A stretch of 40,465 nt of DNA. Source: Brevundimonas sp. Lineage in GTDB: Bacteria > Pseudomonadota > Alphaproteobacteria > Caulobacterales > Caulobacteraceae. The notes below the pieces were generated by a model. The model was given only the letters and a program-made list of their open reading frames with translations, was not told the DNA's origin and ran no database searches. Position numbers and translations under genes: made by a program. Below are positions 1-8,139 of this stretch, one piece after another. Position 1 is the stretch's first letter, and each line of letters begins with the position of its first letter. The stretch covers positions 1 to 40,465 of the forward strand of contig NZ_QFNM01000025.1 of assembly GCF_003248455.1 (NCBI RefSeq). Direction: 5' to 3'.

Positions 1-88
1 TCAGCCGGTTGACCAGCGTGGACTTGCCGGCGTTCGGCGCGCCGATGATGGCGGCGAAGCCCGCGCGCTGGTTTTCGATATCGGTCAA
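1..88 (-). CDS. era: GTPase Era, N-terminal part (cut by window edge)
   Basis: Only the first 29 codons are in the window. They encode MTDIENQRAGF followed by the P-loop GAPNAGKST, the G1 motif of the Era family, which binds 16S rRNA and aids 30S subunit maturation. The start is TTG at 88-86; its last two bases are the first two of the rnc TGA stop (TTGA overlap), so translation is probably coupled to rnc. Era directly after rnc is the classic bacterial order and supports the call. The rest of the GTPase domain and the KH domain lie outside the window. Confidence 0.9.
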   Translation of the reverse strand, partial: MTDIENQRAGFAAIIGAPNAGKSTLVNRL

Positions 89-795
89 ATGACGCCTTCA
101 CGTTTGAGCAGGGCCGTCGCGGCCGCCTTCTCCGCCTCCTGACGCGAACGCCCTTGCGCGGTCAAGGGCTGCACGTCCTGCACGGAGACTTCGACGGTGA
201 ATGTCGGCGCATGATCCGAACCCGTCCGATCCGCCACGCGATAGGTCGGCAGCGGCCGACCCTGGCCCTGCGCCCATTCCTGCAGCGCAGATTTGGGATT
301 GGTCACGGTGCGCGACGGCGGCGCCGACAACTCCTCGGCCCAGGCGTGCTGGAAAAAGGTCCGCGCCGCGTCCAGGCCGCCGTCCAGATAGACCGCCGCC
401 AGCAGGGCCTCGACCGCATCGGCGATGACGCCGGCCTTGCGACGGCCGCCGGTCTTGGTCTCGCCCGGCGACAGCCGCAGCGCGGGGCCGACGCCCAGCG
501 CCTCGCCCACCCGGGCGCAGGCGGCCTTGTCGACCAGGGCGTGAAGGCTGGACGACAACTGCCCCTCGTCGGCGATGGGATAGTCGCTGTACAGCCGCTC
601 GGCCACCAGCAGGCCCAAAACGCGGTCGCCCAGGAACTCCAGCCGCTCGTTGTCCCGCGGGCCATGGACACCCGCCGGCGCCCCCTCGCCCACGCTGGCG
701 TGGGTCAGGGCGCGCTCCAGCAGAGCCTTGTCCCTGAACGGATGGCCGATCCGGCGTTCGAGCGCGGCGACCGCCTCGGCCCGCAGATTGGCCAT
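85..795 (-). CDS. rnc: Ribonuclease III
   Basis: Encodes 236 residues of RNase III, the endonuclease that cuts double-stranded RNA in rRNA precursors and regulatory RNAs. The signature RLEFLGDRVLG lies at residues 51-61 (metal ligands E53, D57), and the second acidic pair is D126/E129 in ADAVEALLAA. A C-terminal double-stranded RNA-binding domain starts near NPKSALQEW and ends in the KAAATALL helix. A longer reading frame exists upstream, but the ATG at 795 is chosen because it overlaps the lepB stop (TGATG), gives the family's usual length and begins just before the first conserved helix. It sits between lepB and era in the rpoZ-to-era run. Confidence 0.95.
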   Translation of the reverse strand: MANLRAEAVAALERRIGHPFRDKALLERALTHASVGEGAPAGVHGPRDNERLEFLGDRVLGLLVAERLYSDYPIADEGQLSSSLHALVDKAACARVGEALGVGPALRLSPGETKTGGRRKAGVIADAVEALLAAVYLDGGLDAARTFFQHAWAEELSAPPSRTVTNPKSALQEWAQGQGRPLPTYRVADRTGSDHAPTFTVEVSVQDVQPLTAQGRSRQEAEKAAATALLKREGVI

Positions 796-1688
796 CAGTG
801 CAGGACGTTGAAGAACCGGTCCAGACGCACGTTGAACCAGCTGACCGGGTTCCACAGCGACGAGCCGGGCTTCCACGAGAACAGGATGATCTGCGCCTTG
901 CCGACCAGGTTCTCGGCGGGCACCATGCCCACGCCGCTGGACTGTTCGACGCGACTGTCGATGGAATTGTCGCGGTTGTCGCCCATCATGAAGTAATGAC
1001 CGGCTGGCACCTCATAGACCGGGGTGTCGTCCAGGTCGTTCCCGGGTCCGAAGTCCTGGGTCATGAAGCTCTTGCCCTCGGGCAGGGTCTCGCGGACCTC
1101 CGTGACCGGACGCGGGCCGAAGACGTCCTCGATCTCGGTGCGGCTGACCACCACGTCCTGAACGGGCCTGTCGTTGATATACAGTTTGTTGGCGATCATC
1201 TGGATGCGGTCGCCGGGCAGGCCGATCACGCGCTTGATGAAGTCGGTCTTGTCGTCGCGCGGCAGTTTGAACACGACGATGTCGCCGCGCTTTGGCGCCG
1301 AACCCATGATCCGGCCGTCGAACAGCGGAGGGCTGAACGGGATCGAATGCTTCGAGAAGCCGTACGACCATTTCGACACGACGATATAGTCGCCTTCGTA
1401 CAGGTTCGGCTCCATCGAGGCCGACGGAATGGTGAAGGGCTGGAACAGGAATATCCGCAGCACCATGGCGATCAGCAGGGCGAAGACGATGGTCTTGAAG
1501 ATTTCACCCGTCTCGTTCGCCGCCGAGGTCTTCTTGGCGCGGCCGCCCGGCGTGTCGGCGTAGACCTTATGGTTCGCCGTCGTCGGCTCCTGGACCGCCT
1601 CCACCGAGGCGTCGGCTTCCGAGGCGGCGAAGCGTTCTTCGGGGGTGGCGTCGCGGTTGGCGTCGTCGGGCTTTTGGTCTTCGCTCAT
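795..1688 (-). CDS. lepB: Signal peptidase I
   Basis: Encodes 297 residues of the inner-membrane protease that removes signal peptides from exported proteins. A charged, probably cytoplasmic N-terminal stretch of about 60 residues precedes one membrane helix at about 64-80. The catalytic serine is S91 in PSASMEPNL and the general-base lysine is K152 in FIKRVIGLPGD. The conserved box GDNRDNSIDSR follows. The N-terminal extension is acidic and low in complexity, so the exact start is uncertain; an in-frame ATG at 1700 is the alternative. The stop overlaps the rnc start. Confidence 0.93.
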   Translation of the reverse strand: MSEDQKPDDANRDATPEERFAASEADASVEAVQEPTTANHKVYADTPGGRAKKTSAANETGEIFKTIVFALLIAMVLRIFLFQPFTIPSASMEPNLYEGDYIVVSKWSYGFSKHSIPFSPPLFDGRIMGSAPKRGDIVVFKLPRDDKTDFIKRVIGLPGDRIQMIANKLYINDRPVQDVVVSRTEIEDVFGPRPVTEVRETLPEGKSFMTQDFGPGNDLDDTPVYEVPAGHYFMMGDNRDNSIDSRVEQSSGVGMVPAENLVGKAQIILFSWKPGSSLWNPVSWFNVRLDRFFNVLH

Positions 1689-1743
1689 GCGATCCGGCAT
1701 CCTCGCCGCATATGCGCGGCCATCGCGCACGCCTATAACCTGA

Positions 1744-2145
1744 TTACGACTGCGGCAAGGCTTCGATCACCACGAAGGCCAGCGCATAAGGATGCTCGTC
1801 GCTCAGCGTCAGGTGGATTTTCGCGACGTGCCCCGGCGGGGTCAGACGCGCCAGATGCTCGGCCGCGTGGCCGGTCAGCGCCATCGTCGGCTGGCCGGAT
1901 TTCAGGTTCACCACCCCCATGTCCCGCCAATAGACATCGGCCCGCATGCCGGTGCCCAGGGCCTTGGCGCAGGCCTCCTTGGCGGCGAACCGCTTGGCGT
2001 AGCTCCAGGCCGGGTCAGGCTTGCGGTCCGATCGCGTGCGTTCCAGGTCGGTGAAGCACCGCTGCTTGAACCGTTCGCCGAACCGATCCAGCGACGCCTG
2101 GATGCGCCGAATATCCGACAGATCCGCTCCGACCCCGATGATCAT
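1744..2145 (-). CDS. acpS: Holo-[acyl-carrier-protein] synthase
   Basis: Encodes 133 residues. AcpS moves the 4'-phosphopantetheine arm of coenzyme A to a serine of apo-ACP, activating it for fatty-acid synthesis. The family Mg-binding residues are visible: D8 in GVGADLSDI and E57 in RFAAKEACAKALG. The start ATG at 2145 overlaps the pdxJ stop (ATGA), a pairing of pdxJ and acpS seen in many proteobacteria. About 55 bases separate it from the chosen lepB start, the widest gap in this part of the run apart from pyrE/LOG. Confidence 0.95.
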   Translation of the reverse strand: MIIGVGADLSDIRRIQASLDRFGERFKQRCFTDLERTRSDRKPDPAWSYAKRFAAKEACAKALGTGMRADVYWRDMGVVNLKSGQPTMALTGHAAEHLARLTPPGHVAKIHLTLSDEHPYALAFVVIEALPQS

Positions 2146-2882
2146 GCCGCCGCATCCATCACCGCGCGCATTCGGCGGATGGTGGCGTCCAGGCCGATGA
2201 AGATCGATTCGCCGATCAGGAAATGGCCGATGTTCAGTTCACGGATTTCCGGGATGGCCAGCATCCGCGGCGCGGTGTCGTAATCCAGTCCGTGCCCCGC
2301 ATGAACCTCCAAGCCCAGGATGTCGGCCTGGGCGGCGACGGCGGCCAGGCGCTCGAACTCCGCCTCGCGCTCGGCCGGATCGGTCAGGTGGCAATAGCGA
2401 CCCGTGTGAAGCTCCACCACCTGGGCCCCGACGACGGCGGCGGCCTCCACCTGATCCTCGGACGGCTCGATGAACAGGGACACGCGCACGCCGGCGTCCG
2501 ACAGGGCCTTCACGACGGGGGCGACGCGCCCCTCGCAGCCGGCGACCGCCAGGCCGCCTTCGGTCGTGACCTCCTCGCGCCGCTCGGGCACCAGACAGGC
2601 GGCGTGCGGCCGATGCCGCAGGGCGATGGCCAGCATCTCCTGCGTCACCGCCATTTCCAGGTTCAGCGGCTTTCCAGCCCGCGCGCACAGGGCGCTCAGA
2701 ACCTCGATGTCGGCGTCGGTGATGTGACGCCGATCCTCGCGCAAATGGGCGGTGATTCCGTCCGCCCCGGCCGCCAGCGCCGCCTCGGCCGCCCGCGCCG
2801 GATCGGGATGCGCCCCGCCGCGCGCGTTCCGCACCGTGGCGACGTGGTCGATGTTTACGCCCAGCCTGACCCGTTCGCGCAT
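2142..2882 (-). CDS. pdxJ: Pyridoxine 5'-phosphate synthase
   Basis: Encodes 246 residues of PdxJ, the last ring-forming enzyme of the DXP-dependent vitamin B6 pathway. It condenses 1-deoxyxylulose 5-phosphate with 3-amino-2-oxopropyl phosphate. The N-terminal block LGVNIDHVATVRNARGG, with the conserved HVAT and RNARG, is diagnostic. TIM-barrel blocks ITAHLREDRRHI, LNLEMAVTQEM and the C-terminal LNIGHFLIGESIFIG are all in place. The protein is full length. Only four bases separate it from pyrE upstream, and its stop overlaps acpS. Confidence 0.96.
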   Translation of the reverse strand: MRERVRLGVNIDHVATVRNARGGAHPDPARAAEAALAAGADGITAHLREDRRHITDADIEVLSALCARAGKPLNLEMAVTQEMLAIALRHRPHAACLVPERREEVTTEGGLAVAGCEGRVAPVVKALSDAGVRVSLFIEPSEDQVEAAAVVGAQVVELHTGRYCHLTDPAEREAEFERLAAVAAQADILGLEVHAGHGLDYDTAPRMLAIPEIRELNIGHFLIGESIFIGLDATIRRMRAVMDAAA

Positions 2883-2886
2883 GGCT

Positions 2887-3471
2887 CTACTTCGCCAACC
2901 GCCGACTGCCGGGGTCTTCGACCGGCAGCGCCGCCAGTTCCGGCGGCAGGGCGTCGGCCGGATAGGCCGGCACGTCCAGCGAAGCCAGGGCGATCAGGGG
3001 CACGCCGACATCCGCCTTGCCGCCCGAACGATCCACGATGCAGGCCGCCGCGATCACCTCGCCGCCCGCCGCCTGGATGGCCGCGATGCATTCGCGCGAG
3101 GACAGGCCCGTGGTGACGATGTCCTCGACCATGACGACCTTCTCGCCCGGCTCGACCGAGAAGCCGCGACGCAGCCTGAAGGCGCCGCCCTCGCGCTCGA
3201 CGTACATCGAACGGACTTTCAGGTGCTTGGCCGTCTCGTAGCCGGGGATAATGCCGCCGACGGCCGGCGAGATGGCGACATCGACCGGGCCGACCGTCGC
3301 CACGATCTTCTCGGCCAGCGCCTTGCACAACCGCTCGCAGCGCGCGCCGTCCATGAAGACCAGGTTCTTCTGCAGGAAGACCGGGCTGTGCAGTCCCGAC
3401 GACAGGACGAAATGGCCTTCGCGCAGGGCGCCGGCGTCGCGGAACTCGTTGAGGACGTCTTCGGTGTTCAT
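2887..3471 (-). CDS. pyrE: Orotate phosphoribosyltransferase
   Basis: Encodes 194 residues. PyrE joins orotate to PRPP to make OMP in pyrimidine synthesis. The PRPP-binding motif KVVMVEDIVTTGLSS lies at about residues 111-125, and the substrate loops FVLSSGLHSPVF and AVGGIIPGYETA are typical. The C-terminal tail is proline- and alanine-rich and slightly longer than the conserved core. The gene is 50 bases downstream of the LOG gene and four bases upstream of pdxJ, so it is most likely expressed from the long run. Confidence 0.94.
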   Translation of the reverse strand: MNTEDVLNEFRDAGALREGHFVLSSGLHSPVFLQKNLVFMDGARCERLCKALAEKIVATVGPVDVAISPAVGGIIPGYETAKHLKVRSMYVEREGGAFRLRRGFSVEPGEKVVMVEDIVTTGLSSRECIAAIQAAGGEVIAAACIVDRSGGKADVGVPLIALASLDVPAYPADALPPELAALPVEDPGSRRLAK

Positions 3472-3521
3472 GCCGGGTTCTTAGACCCGGATCGCGCGCG
3501 GATGAACCCTTGGGCCGCGCT

Positions 3522-4280
3522 TCAGTCGATGTTTTCGTTCGGCCGCAGGCCGCGCGACAGCAGTTCGGCCCAGACGCCCTCGGCGTCCTCGGCGAAACCG
3601 ATCAGGTTCAGGTCGGACGGGGCGATCATCCCGTGTTCGACCAGGGCCTGGAAACCGATCACCGAGGTCCAATAGGCCCTGTCCACCAGCACGACCGGAA
3701 CCGGCGGCGCCTTGCCCGTCTGACGCAACGTCAGGATCTCGAACATCTCGTCGAAGGTGCCGAACCCGCCCGGAAACACCACAAGCGCATTGGCCCGCAT
3801 CGCCAGGTGCATCTTGCGCATGGCGAAATAGTGGAACCGGAACGTCAGTTCGGGCGTGGAATAGGCGTTTGGCTCCTGCTCGTGCGGCAGGGTGATGTTG
3901 AAGCCGATGGAGGGCGCGCCGGCGTCGACCGCCCCGCGGTTGGCCGCCTCCATGATGCCCGGCCCGCCGCCGGTGGCGATGACGTTGTCGCGCGGCTGGC
4001 CCACCGATCCGCGCAGCGCCCCGCCGCGTTCGGAAGCCAGGCGGCCGAAGGCGCGCGCCTGCTGGTACCAGCGCTGATCCTCGCGCACCCGCGCGCTGCC
4101 GAACACCACGATGGTCGAGCGCACGCCCCAGGCCCGCAACGCCTCCTCGGGCTTGGCGTATTCCATGAGAAAGCGCACGCCGCGCATGGAATCGCCCAGC
4201 AGGAAGTCCTGGTCCATCGCCGCCATGCGATAGGACGGCGCCGCCATCTGGGCGGCGTTCGGCTTGATCGTCTCGGTCAT
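3522..4280 (-). CDS. LOG family (TIGR00730-type) nucleotide phosphoribohydrolase
   Basis: Encodes 252 residues. The Rossmann-like lysine-decarboxylase/LOG fold is shown by IVVFGSARV, ATGGGPGIMEAANRGA and the hallmark PGGFGTFDEMFE (PGGxGTxxE). An arginine-containing helix, YFAMRKMHLAMRAN, precedes it. Family members hydrolyse cytokinin riboside 5'-monophosphates or other nucleoside monophosphates to base and ribose 5-phosphate; the bacterial substrate is often unknown and cannot be read here. The ATG at 4280 overlaps the rsh stop (ATGA). A much longer frame runs on upstream inside rsh, but there it is arginine- and glycine-rich and is a shadow of rsh. Confidence 0.88.
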   Translation of the reverse strand: MTETIKPNAAQMAAPSYRMAAMDQDFLLGDSMRGVRFLMEYAKPEEALRAWGVRSTIVVFGSARVREDQRWYQQARAFGRLASERGGALRGSVGQPRDNVIATGGGPGIMEAANRGAVDAGAPSIGFNITLPHEQEPNAYSTPELTFRFHYFAMRKMHLAMRANALVVFPGGFGTFDEMFEILTLRQTGKAPPVPVVLVDRAYWTSVIGFQALVEHGMIAPSDLNLIGFAEDAEGVWAELLSRGLRPNENID

Positions 4281-6571
4281 TCGCCCCGCGCGCGCTCGAC
4301 GGAATCGACGGACGGATTGGCGCGCAGGGCGGCCATGATCATGGTCGCGTGCTTGGCGTCCTCGACCTCGACATCGACGTCCACGTCGAAGAAGTCCTGC
4401 TGGCGGTGCGCCATCGACAGATTGATGATGTTGCCGCCGGCCTCGCCGATCAGGGTCGTGACCTGCCCCAGCACCCCCGGCGCATTGCGGATGGTGGCGC
4501 GGATGCGGGCGGCGGCCACGGCGTCCGTCTCCGCCTGGGGCGTCCACTGCAGGTCGTGCCAGACCGAATCGTCGTCGGCGAAGGCGGCCAGGGTCTGGCA
4601 GTCGATGGTGTGCACCGTCAGCCCGGCCTCCGGCTCCAATATGCCCACGATCCGGTCGCCCGGAACCGGGGTGCAGCATTGGCCGAAATGCACCGACACG
4701 CCGGGCGTCAGACCGCCGCCGCGCACGAACAGCCGCGCCTTGTCGCCCTCGATCCGCTGCTTCTCCGGCCCGGCCTTCAGCCGTCCCTTCAGCGCGGGGA
4801 ACAGGATTTCCGCCGTCGCGGTCGGCGACAGCCGCCCCCGGCCCAGCCCTTCGAACAGGTCTTCCTCGCTGGCCGTGGCCAAGGTTTCAAGCACGGGTTT
4901 CAGCGACACGTCGGCCAGCGACTTTTCGATCCGGCCCAGCGTCTGGTCCAGTGCGACCCGGCCCAGCTTGATGAATTCCTCCCGCTCGGAGGTGCGGATA
5001 TGACGGCGGATGGCGGACCGAGCGCGGCCCGTCACCGTCAGGCTGCGCCAGTCGGCGGGCACCTCCCGCTTGGAGCCGCGAATGATCTCGATCACGTCGC
5101 CGTTCTGCAGCGGCGTGCGCATCGGCTTCAGCTCGCCGTTGACCTTGACTCCGACGGCCGTGTCCCCGACCTCGGTATGGACCGCATAGGCGAAGTCCAG
5201 CGGCATCCCGCCGCGCGGCAGCGTCACCAGCTGACCTTTGGGCGTAAAGACGAACACCTGGTCCAGATACATTTCCAGCTTGGCGTGTTCGACCCAGTCC
5301 TCGCCGCCCTCGCCGTGTTCGATCACCTGAACCAGGTGGCGCAGGTTCTGCAGCGGGTCGCGCCCGCCGCCCTGCTCCATCGCCTCGCGATCGAAGCCGT
5401 AGGACTGGTTCTTGTAGCGCCAGTGGGCGGCGACCCCGTCTTCTGCGACGCGGTCCATCTCCTCGGTGCGGATCTGCATCTCGATGCGCAGGCCGCGCGG
5501 GCCGACGACGGTCGTGTGCAGCGAACGATAGTTGTTCGACTTGGGCGTGGAGATGAAGTCCTTGAACCGCTCGGGCACCATGGGCCATTCGCGGTGGATC
5601 ACGCCCAGGGCGCGGTAACAGTCGTCCTCGGCCTCCACGATGACGCGGAAGCCATAGATGTCCGACAAGGAGGAAAAGCCGACCGACTTGCGCTGCAGCT
5701 TGCGCCAGATCGAATAGGGCGTCTTCTGCCGGCCATAGACCTTGGCCTTCAGGCCGGCCTCGGAAAGCACCCGCTCCACCTCGCCCGCCACGCCCTCGAT
5801 GGCGCGGCCATGTTCCAGCTTCAGCGCCTCCAGCCGCCGCTCGATGGCGGTCTTGGCCGTCGGGTTCAGATAGGTGAAGGCCAGTTCTTCCAGCTCGGAC
5901 GCGATGGAGTGGATGCCGATGGATCGGCCCAGCGGCGCATAGACTTCCAACGTCTCGCGGCTGATCCGCTCGCGCTTCTCGGGCTTCACATATTGAAGCG
6001 TGCGCATATTGTGCAGCCGGTCGGCCAGCTTGACCAACAGCACCCGCACGTCCCGGCTGATGGCCAGGATGAATTTGCGCAGATTCTCGGCCTGGCGCGT
6101 GTGTTCGGCCTGAAGTTCGAGCCGCGACAGCTTGGTCACGCCCTCGACCAGGACCGCCACCTCCTCTCCGAACATGCCGGCGATGTCGTCGCGCGTCGCG
6201 GAAGTGTCCTCGACCACGTCGTGCAACAGGGCCGTGACGATGGTGGCGGTGTCGAGCTTGTAGTCGGTCAGTATGCCCGCGACCTGGATCGGGTGGGCGA
6301 AATAGGGATCGCCCGAGGCCCGCAGCTGCGAGCCGTGCATCTTCATCGCATAGACATAGGCGCGGTTCAGCAGCGCTTCGTCGGCGGTGGGGTCATAGGC
6401 CTTTACGGCCTCGATCAGCTCGAACTGGCGCAGGATGGGCGCGCGCTTCGGCGGCGCCGATTCGGCCGGCGCCGGCTGGGGGTCGTTTTTGTTTGCAGCT
6501 TGGGGCGCCGGCGGAACCGTCTCGGTCCGCGCCGGCAGGATAGTGACGCCAGGGGCTCCTTCGGGCGTCAG
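4277..6571 (-). CDS. rsh: Bifunctional (p)ppGpp synthetase/hydrolase, Rsh (RelA/SpoT homologue)
   Basis: Makes and degrades the alarmone (p)ppGpp. Numbering the chosen 764-residue frame: the HD hydrolase domain has LLHDVVEDT near 117 and KLADRLHNMRTL; the synthetase domain has GRQKTPYSIWRKL, RFKDFISTPK and RIEMQIRTEEMD; a TGS domain holds VFVFTPKGQLVTLPRG; a zinc-finger-like patch reads FGQCCTPVPGDRIVG; a C-terminal ACT domain starts near RNAPGVLGQV. The first in-frame ATG (6346) is too late, because residues typical of the family (ILRQFELIEAVKAYDPTADE) are encoded upstream of it. No ATG, GTG or TTG exists between 6346 and the rpoZ end. The likely start is CTG at 6571-6569, overlapping the rpoZ stop (CTGA) with AGGAGG seven bases before it. 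Confidence 0.93.
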   Translation of the reverse strand: MTPEGAPGVTILPARTETVPPAPQAANKNDPQPAPAESAPPKRAPILRQFELIEAVKAYDPTADEALLNRAYVYAMKMHGSQLRASGDPYFAHPIQVAGILTDYKLDTATIVTALLHDVVEDTSATRDDIAGMFGEEVAVLVEGVTKLSRLELQAEHTRQAENLRKFILAISRDVRVLLVKLADRLHNMRTLQYVKPEKRERISRETLEVYAPLGRSIGIHSIASELEELAFTYLNPTAKTAIERRLEALKLEHGRAIEGVAGEVERVLSEAGLKAKVYGRQKTPYSIWRKLQRKSVGFSSLSDIYGFRVIVEAEDDCYRALGVIHREWPMVPERFKDFISTPKSNNYRSLHTTVVGPRGLRIEMQIRTEEMDRVAEDGVAAHWRYKNQSYGFDREAMEQGGGRDPLQNLRHLVQVIEHGEGGEDWVEHAKLEMYLDQVFVFTPKGQLVTLPRGGMPLDFAYAVHTEVGDTAVGVKVNGELKPMRTPLQNGDVIEIIRGSKREVPADWRSLTVTGRARSAIRRHIRTSEREEFIKLGRVALDQTLGRIEKSLADVSLKPVLETLATASEEDLFEGLGRGRLSPTATAEILFPALKGRLKAGPEKQRIEGDKARLFVRGGGLTPGVSVHFGQCCTPVPGDRIVGILEPEAGLTVHTIDCQTLAAFADDDSVWHDLQWTPQAETDAVAAARIRATIRNAPGVLGQVTTLIGEAGGNIINLSMAHRQQDFFDVDVDVEVEDAKHATMIMAALRANPSVDSVERARGE

Positions 6572-6927
6572 TACCGCTCCTCCTGACCGCCGTCACGGTC
6601 GCTTTGCAGCGCGCGGATCAGTTCGGCCTCGGCCATGTTCATGTGCTGCGGTTCAGCCAGCAGGGCGACCGTTTCCGCCTCGTCCTCGGCTTCCGTGCGC
6701 TCGTCTACGCGCTGCAGCGTGGTGATGATGGTCTCGCGCAGTTCGTCCGGGGCGACGGTGTCTTCGGCGATCTCGCGCAAGGCGACGACCGGATTCTTGT
6801 CGTTGTCGCGGTCGATCGTCAGGGCGGCGCCGTTGGCGATGCTGCGGGCGCGATGGCCGGCCATCAGCACCAGGCCAAAGCGGTTCGGAACCTTCTCGAT
6901 GCAGTCTTCGACGGTGACGCGGGCCAT
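6568..6927 (-). CDS. rpoZ: RNA polymerase omega subunit
   Basis: Encodes 119 residues. Omega helps fold and assemble the beta' subunit and forms part of the ppGpp site in many proteobacteria. The family start MARVTVEDCIEKVPNRFGLVLMAGHRARSI is unmistakable (here shown as MARVTVEDCIEKV and ANRAR-type core GHRARSIANGA), followed by KNPVVALREIAE. The C-terminal tail is acidic and longer than in E. coli, as is common in alphaproteobacteria. A GAGG sits six bases before the ATG. It heads the nine-gene leftward run, so the promoter should lie in the 100 bases between it and folK. Its neighbour rsh makes the ligand that acts through RNA polymerase. Confidence 0.95.
   Translation of the reverse strand: MARVTVEDCIEKVPNRFGLVLMAGHRARSIANGAALTIDRDNDKNPVVALREIAEDTVAPDELRETIITTLQRVDERTEAEDEAETVALLAEPQHMNMAEAELIRALQSDRDGGQEERY
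6579..6584 (-). promoter_or_regulatory. Shine-Dalgarno AGGAGG in the end of rpoZ, before the CTG start of rsh
   Basis: On the minus strand AGGAGG lies inside the last codons of rpoZ, with seven bases between it and CTG. This is the textbook spacing. It decides the start of rsh, which otherwise has no standard start codon in the upstream open frame. The non-standard codon plus overlap with the rpoZ TGA suggests translational coupling and modest initiation of rsh. Confidence 0.6.
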
Positions 6928-7028
6928 GAAATTCCTCGAACGCGGGGGAGAACCGCGTCAAATACAGATGGGGACTGTGTTTTGCAACGCCACAGGGGCG
7001 AAAGTGCGGCGCACTCGCTCTGTCCGCA

Positions 7029-7604
7029 TCACCGCGCAGGCCGCGCGTCCGGCCCGATCGACGCCGACGCCGCCAGCTCCCGGGCCGTCCGCCCCCCCGT
7101 CGGATGCCTCCAATCCGGCGCGATCTCGGCCAGCGGCCCCATGACGAAGCGGCGTTCGGCCGCGCGGGGATGCGGCAGGATCAACCCCTCAAGATCGCCG
7201 CTCGACCGGCCGTAGGCGATCAGGTCCAGGTCGAGGGTGCGCGGGGCGTTGCGAACCGAGCGCCGGCGCCCGAAGGCGTCCTCGATCCGGCCCAGCGCCG
7301 CCATCAGGGCGTGCGGCTCGTGATCGGTCCGCACAATCACGACCCCGTTGAGGAACGGCGGATCGGACGGGTCCGGCCAGGCCAGCGACGACCACCAGCC
7401 GGATCGGGCGACCACGTCGATCCCTTCGCTTCGAAACCGCGCCAGCGCGGCCTCCAGCGCCTCTCGGCAAGACGTCCATGCCCCCTTGTCATTGCACCCC
7501 AGCGCAACGATGACTGCCTGTTCCAGGTCCAGCGTCTCTTCGATTCCCACGTCGACGCGCGCCGGCACGTCATTTTCTTCATTCCTTTTGTCGGCTTCGT
7601 CCAT
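7029..7604 (-). CDS. folK: HPPK, folate biosynthesis pyrophosphokinase
   Basis: Encodes 191 residues. 2-amino-4-hydroxy-6-hydroxymethyl-dihydropteridine pyrophosphokinase transfers pyrophosphate from ATP to the pterin before dihydropteroate synthase acts. The block RNAPRTLDLDLIAYG holds the two aspartates that bind Mg, and LILPHPRAAERRFVMGPLAEIAP is typical. The usual N-terminal LGSN reads LGCN here. An N-terminal extension of about 30 residues precedes VIVALGCN, so the true start may be later, for example GTG at 7550. The ATG at 7604 overlaps the ATG of the divergent NYN gene. Confidence 0.88.
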   Translation of the reverse strand: MDEADKRNEENDVPARVDVGIEETLDLEQAVIVALGCNDKGAWTSCREALEAALARFRSEGIDVVARSGWWSSLAWPDPSDPPFLNGVVIVRTDHEPHALMAALGRIEDAFGRRRSVRNAPRTLDLDLIAYGRSSGDLEGLILPHPRAAERRFVMGPLAEIAPDWRHPTGGRTARELAASASIGPDARPAR

Positions 7605-8139
7605 GTTTCATTCCACCGACCGTCTGGCGATCTTCATCGACGGGTCCAACCTCTATTCCGCCGCCCGCGCGCTTCAGCACGACATGGACTTTCGACGGAT
7701 GCTGGACTGGTTCCGCGAGAAATCCGTCCTGACCCGCGCCTACTATTACACGGCCATCGTCGAGGGCGAAGAGTTCTCGCCTGTGAAGCCCCTGGTCGAC
7801 TGGCTGGACTACAACGGCTTTTCGGTCGTGACCAAGCCGGTGAAGCGGTTCACGGACGGCGCCGGCCACAGCCGGATCAAGGGAAACATGGACATAGAGA
7901 TCGCGGTCGACATGCTGGAACTGGCCCCGCACATCGACCATGCGGTCCTGTTCTCGGGCGATGGGGACTTCCGCCGCCTGGTCCAGGCGATACAGGCGAA
8001 GGGCGTGCGCGTCACCGTCGTCTCGACGCAAAAGACCCAGCCGCCCCACATCGCCGACGAACTGCGCCGCCAGGCCGACAGCTTCCTGGACCTGAACGAG
8101 TTGATGGCCGACTTCGGCCGCCCGAAGGCCGCGCAATGA
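7603..8139 (+). CDS. NYN domain (LabA/DUF88-like) putative ribonuclease
   Basis: Encodes 178 residues. The NYN fold is a PIN-like nuclease domain. Its acidic residues are visible: D13 in IFIDGSNLY, D97 and D103 in KGNMDIEIAVDML, and D120/D122 in FSGDGDFRRLV. Family members include single-stranded RNases and proteins of unknown role; the target here cannot be read. The ATG at 7603 is chosen because homologues start a few residues before the LAxFIDGxNLY strand. No clear ribosome-binding site precedes it, and it overlaps the folK start on the other strand. The downstream UDG gene overlaps by ATGA, so the two are probably co-translated. Confidence 0.85.
   Translation: MFHSTDRLAIFIDGSNLYSAARALQHDMDFRRMLDWFREKSVLTRAYYYTAIVEGEEFSPVKPLVDWLDYNGFSVVTKPVKRFTDGAGHSRIKGNMDIEIAVDMLELAPHIDHAVLFSGDGDFRRLVQAIQAKGVRVTVVSTQKTQPPHIADELRRQADSFLDLNELMADFGRPKAAQ

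Noticed and set aside
3510..5003. A 497-codon plus-strand open frame
   Set aside because: Antisense of the LOG and rsh genes; no family character.
4349..6586. A 745-codon plus-strand open frame
   Set aside because: It is the antisense of rsh, rich in H, R, Q and G with no domains. High GC leaves long empty frames on the opposite strand.
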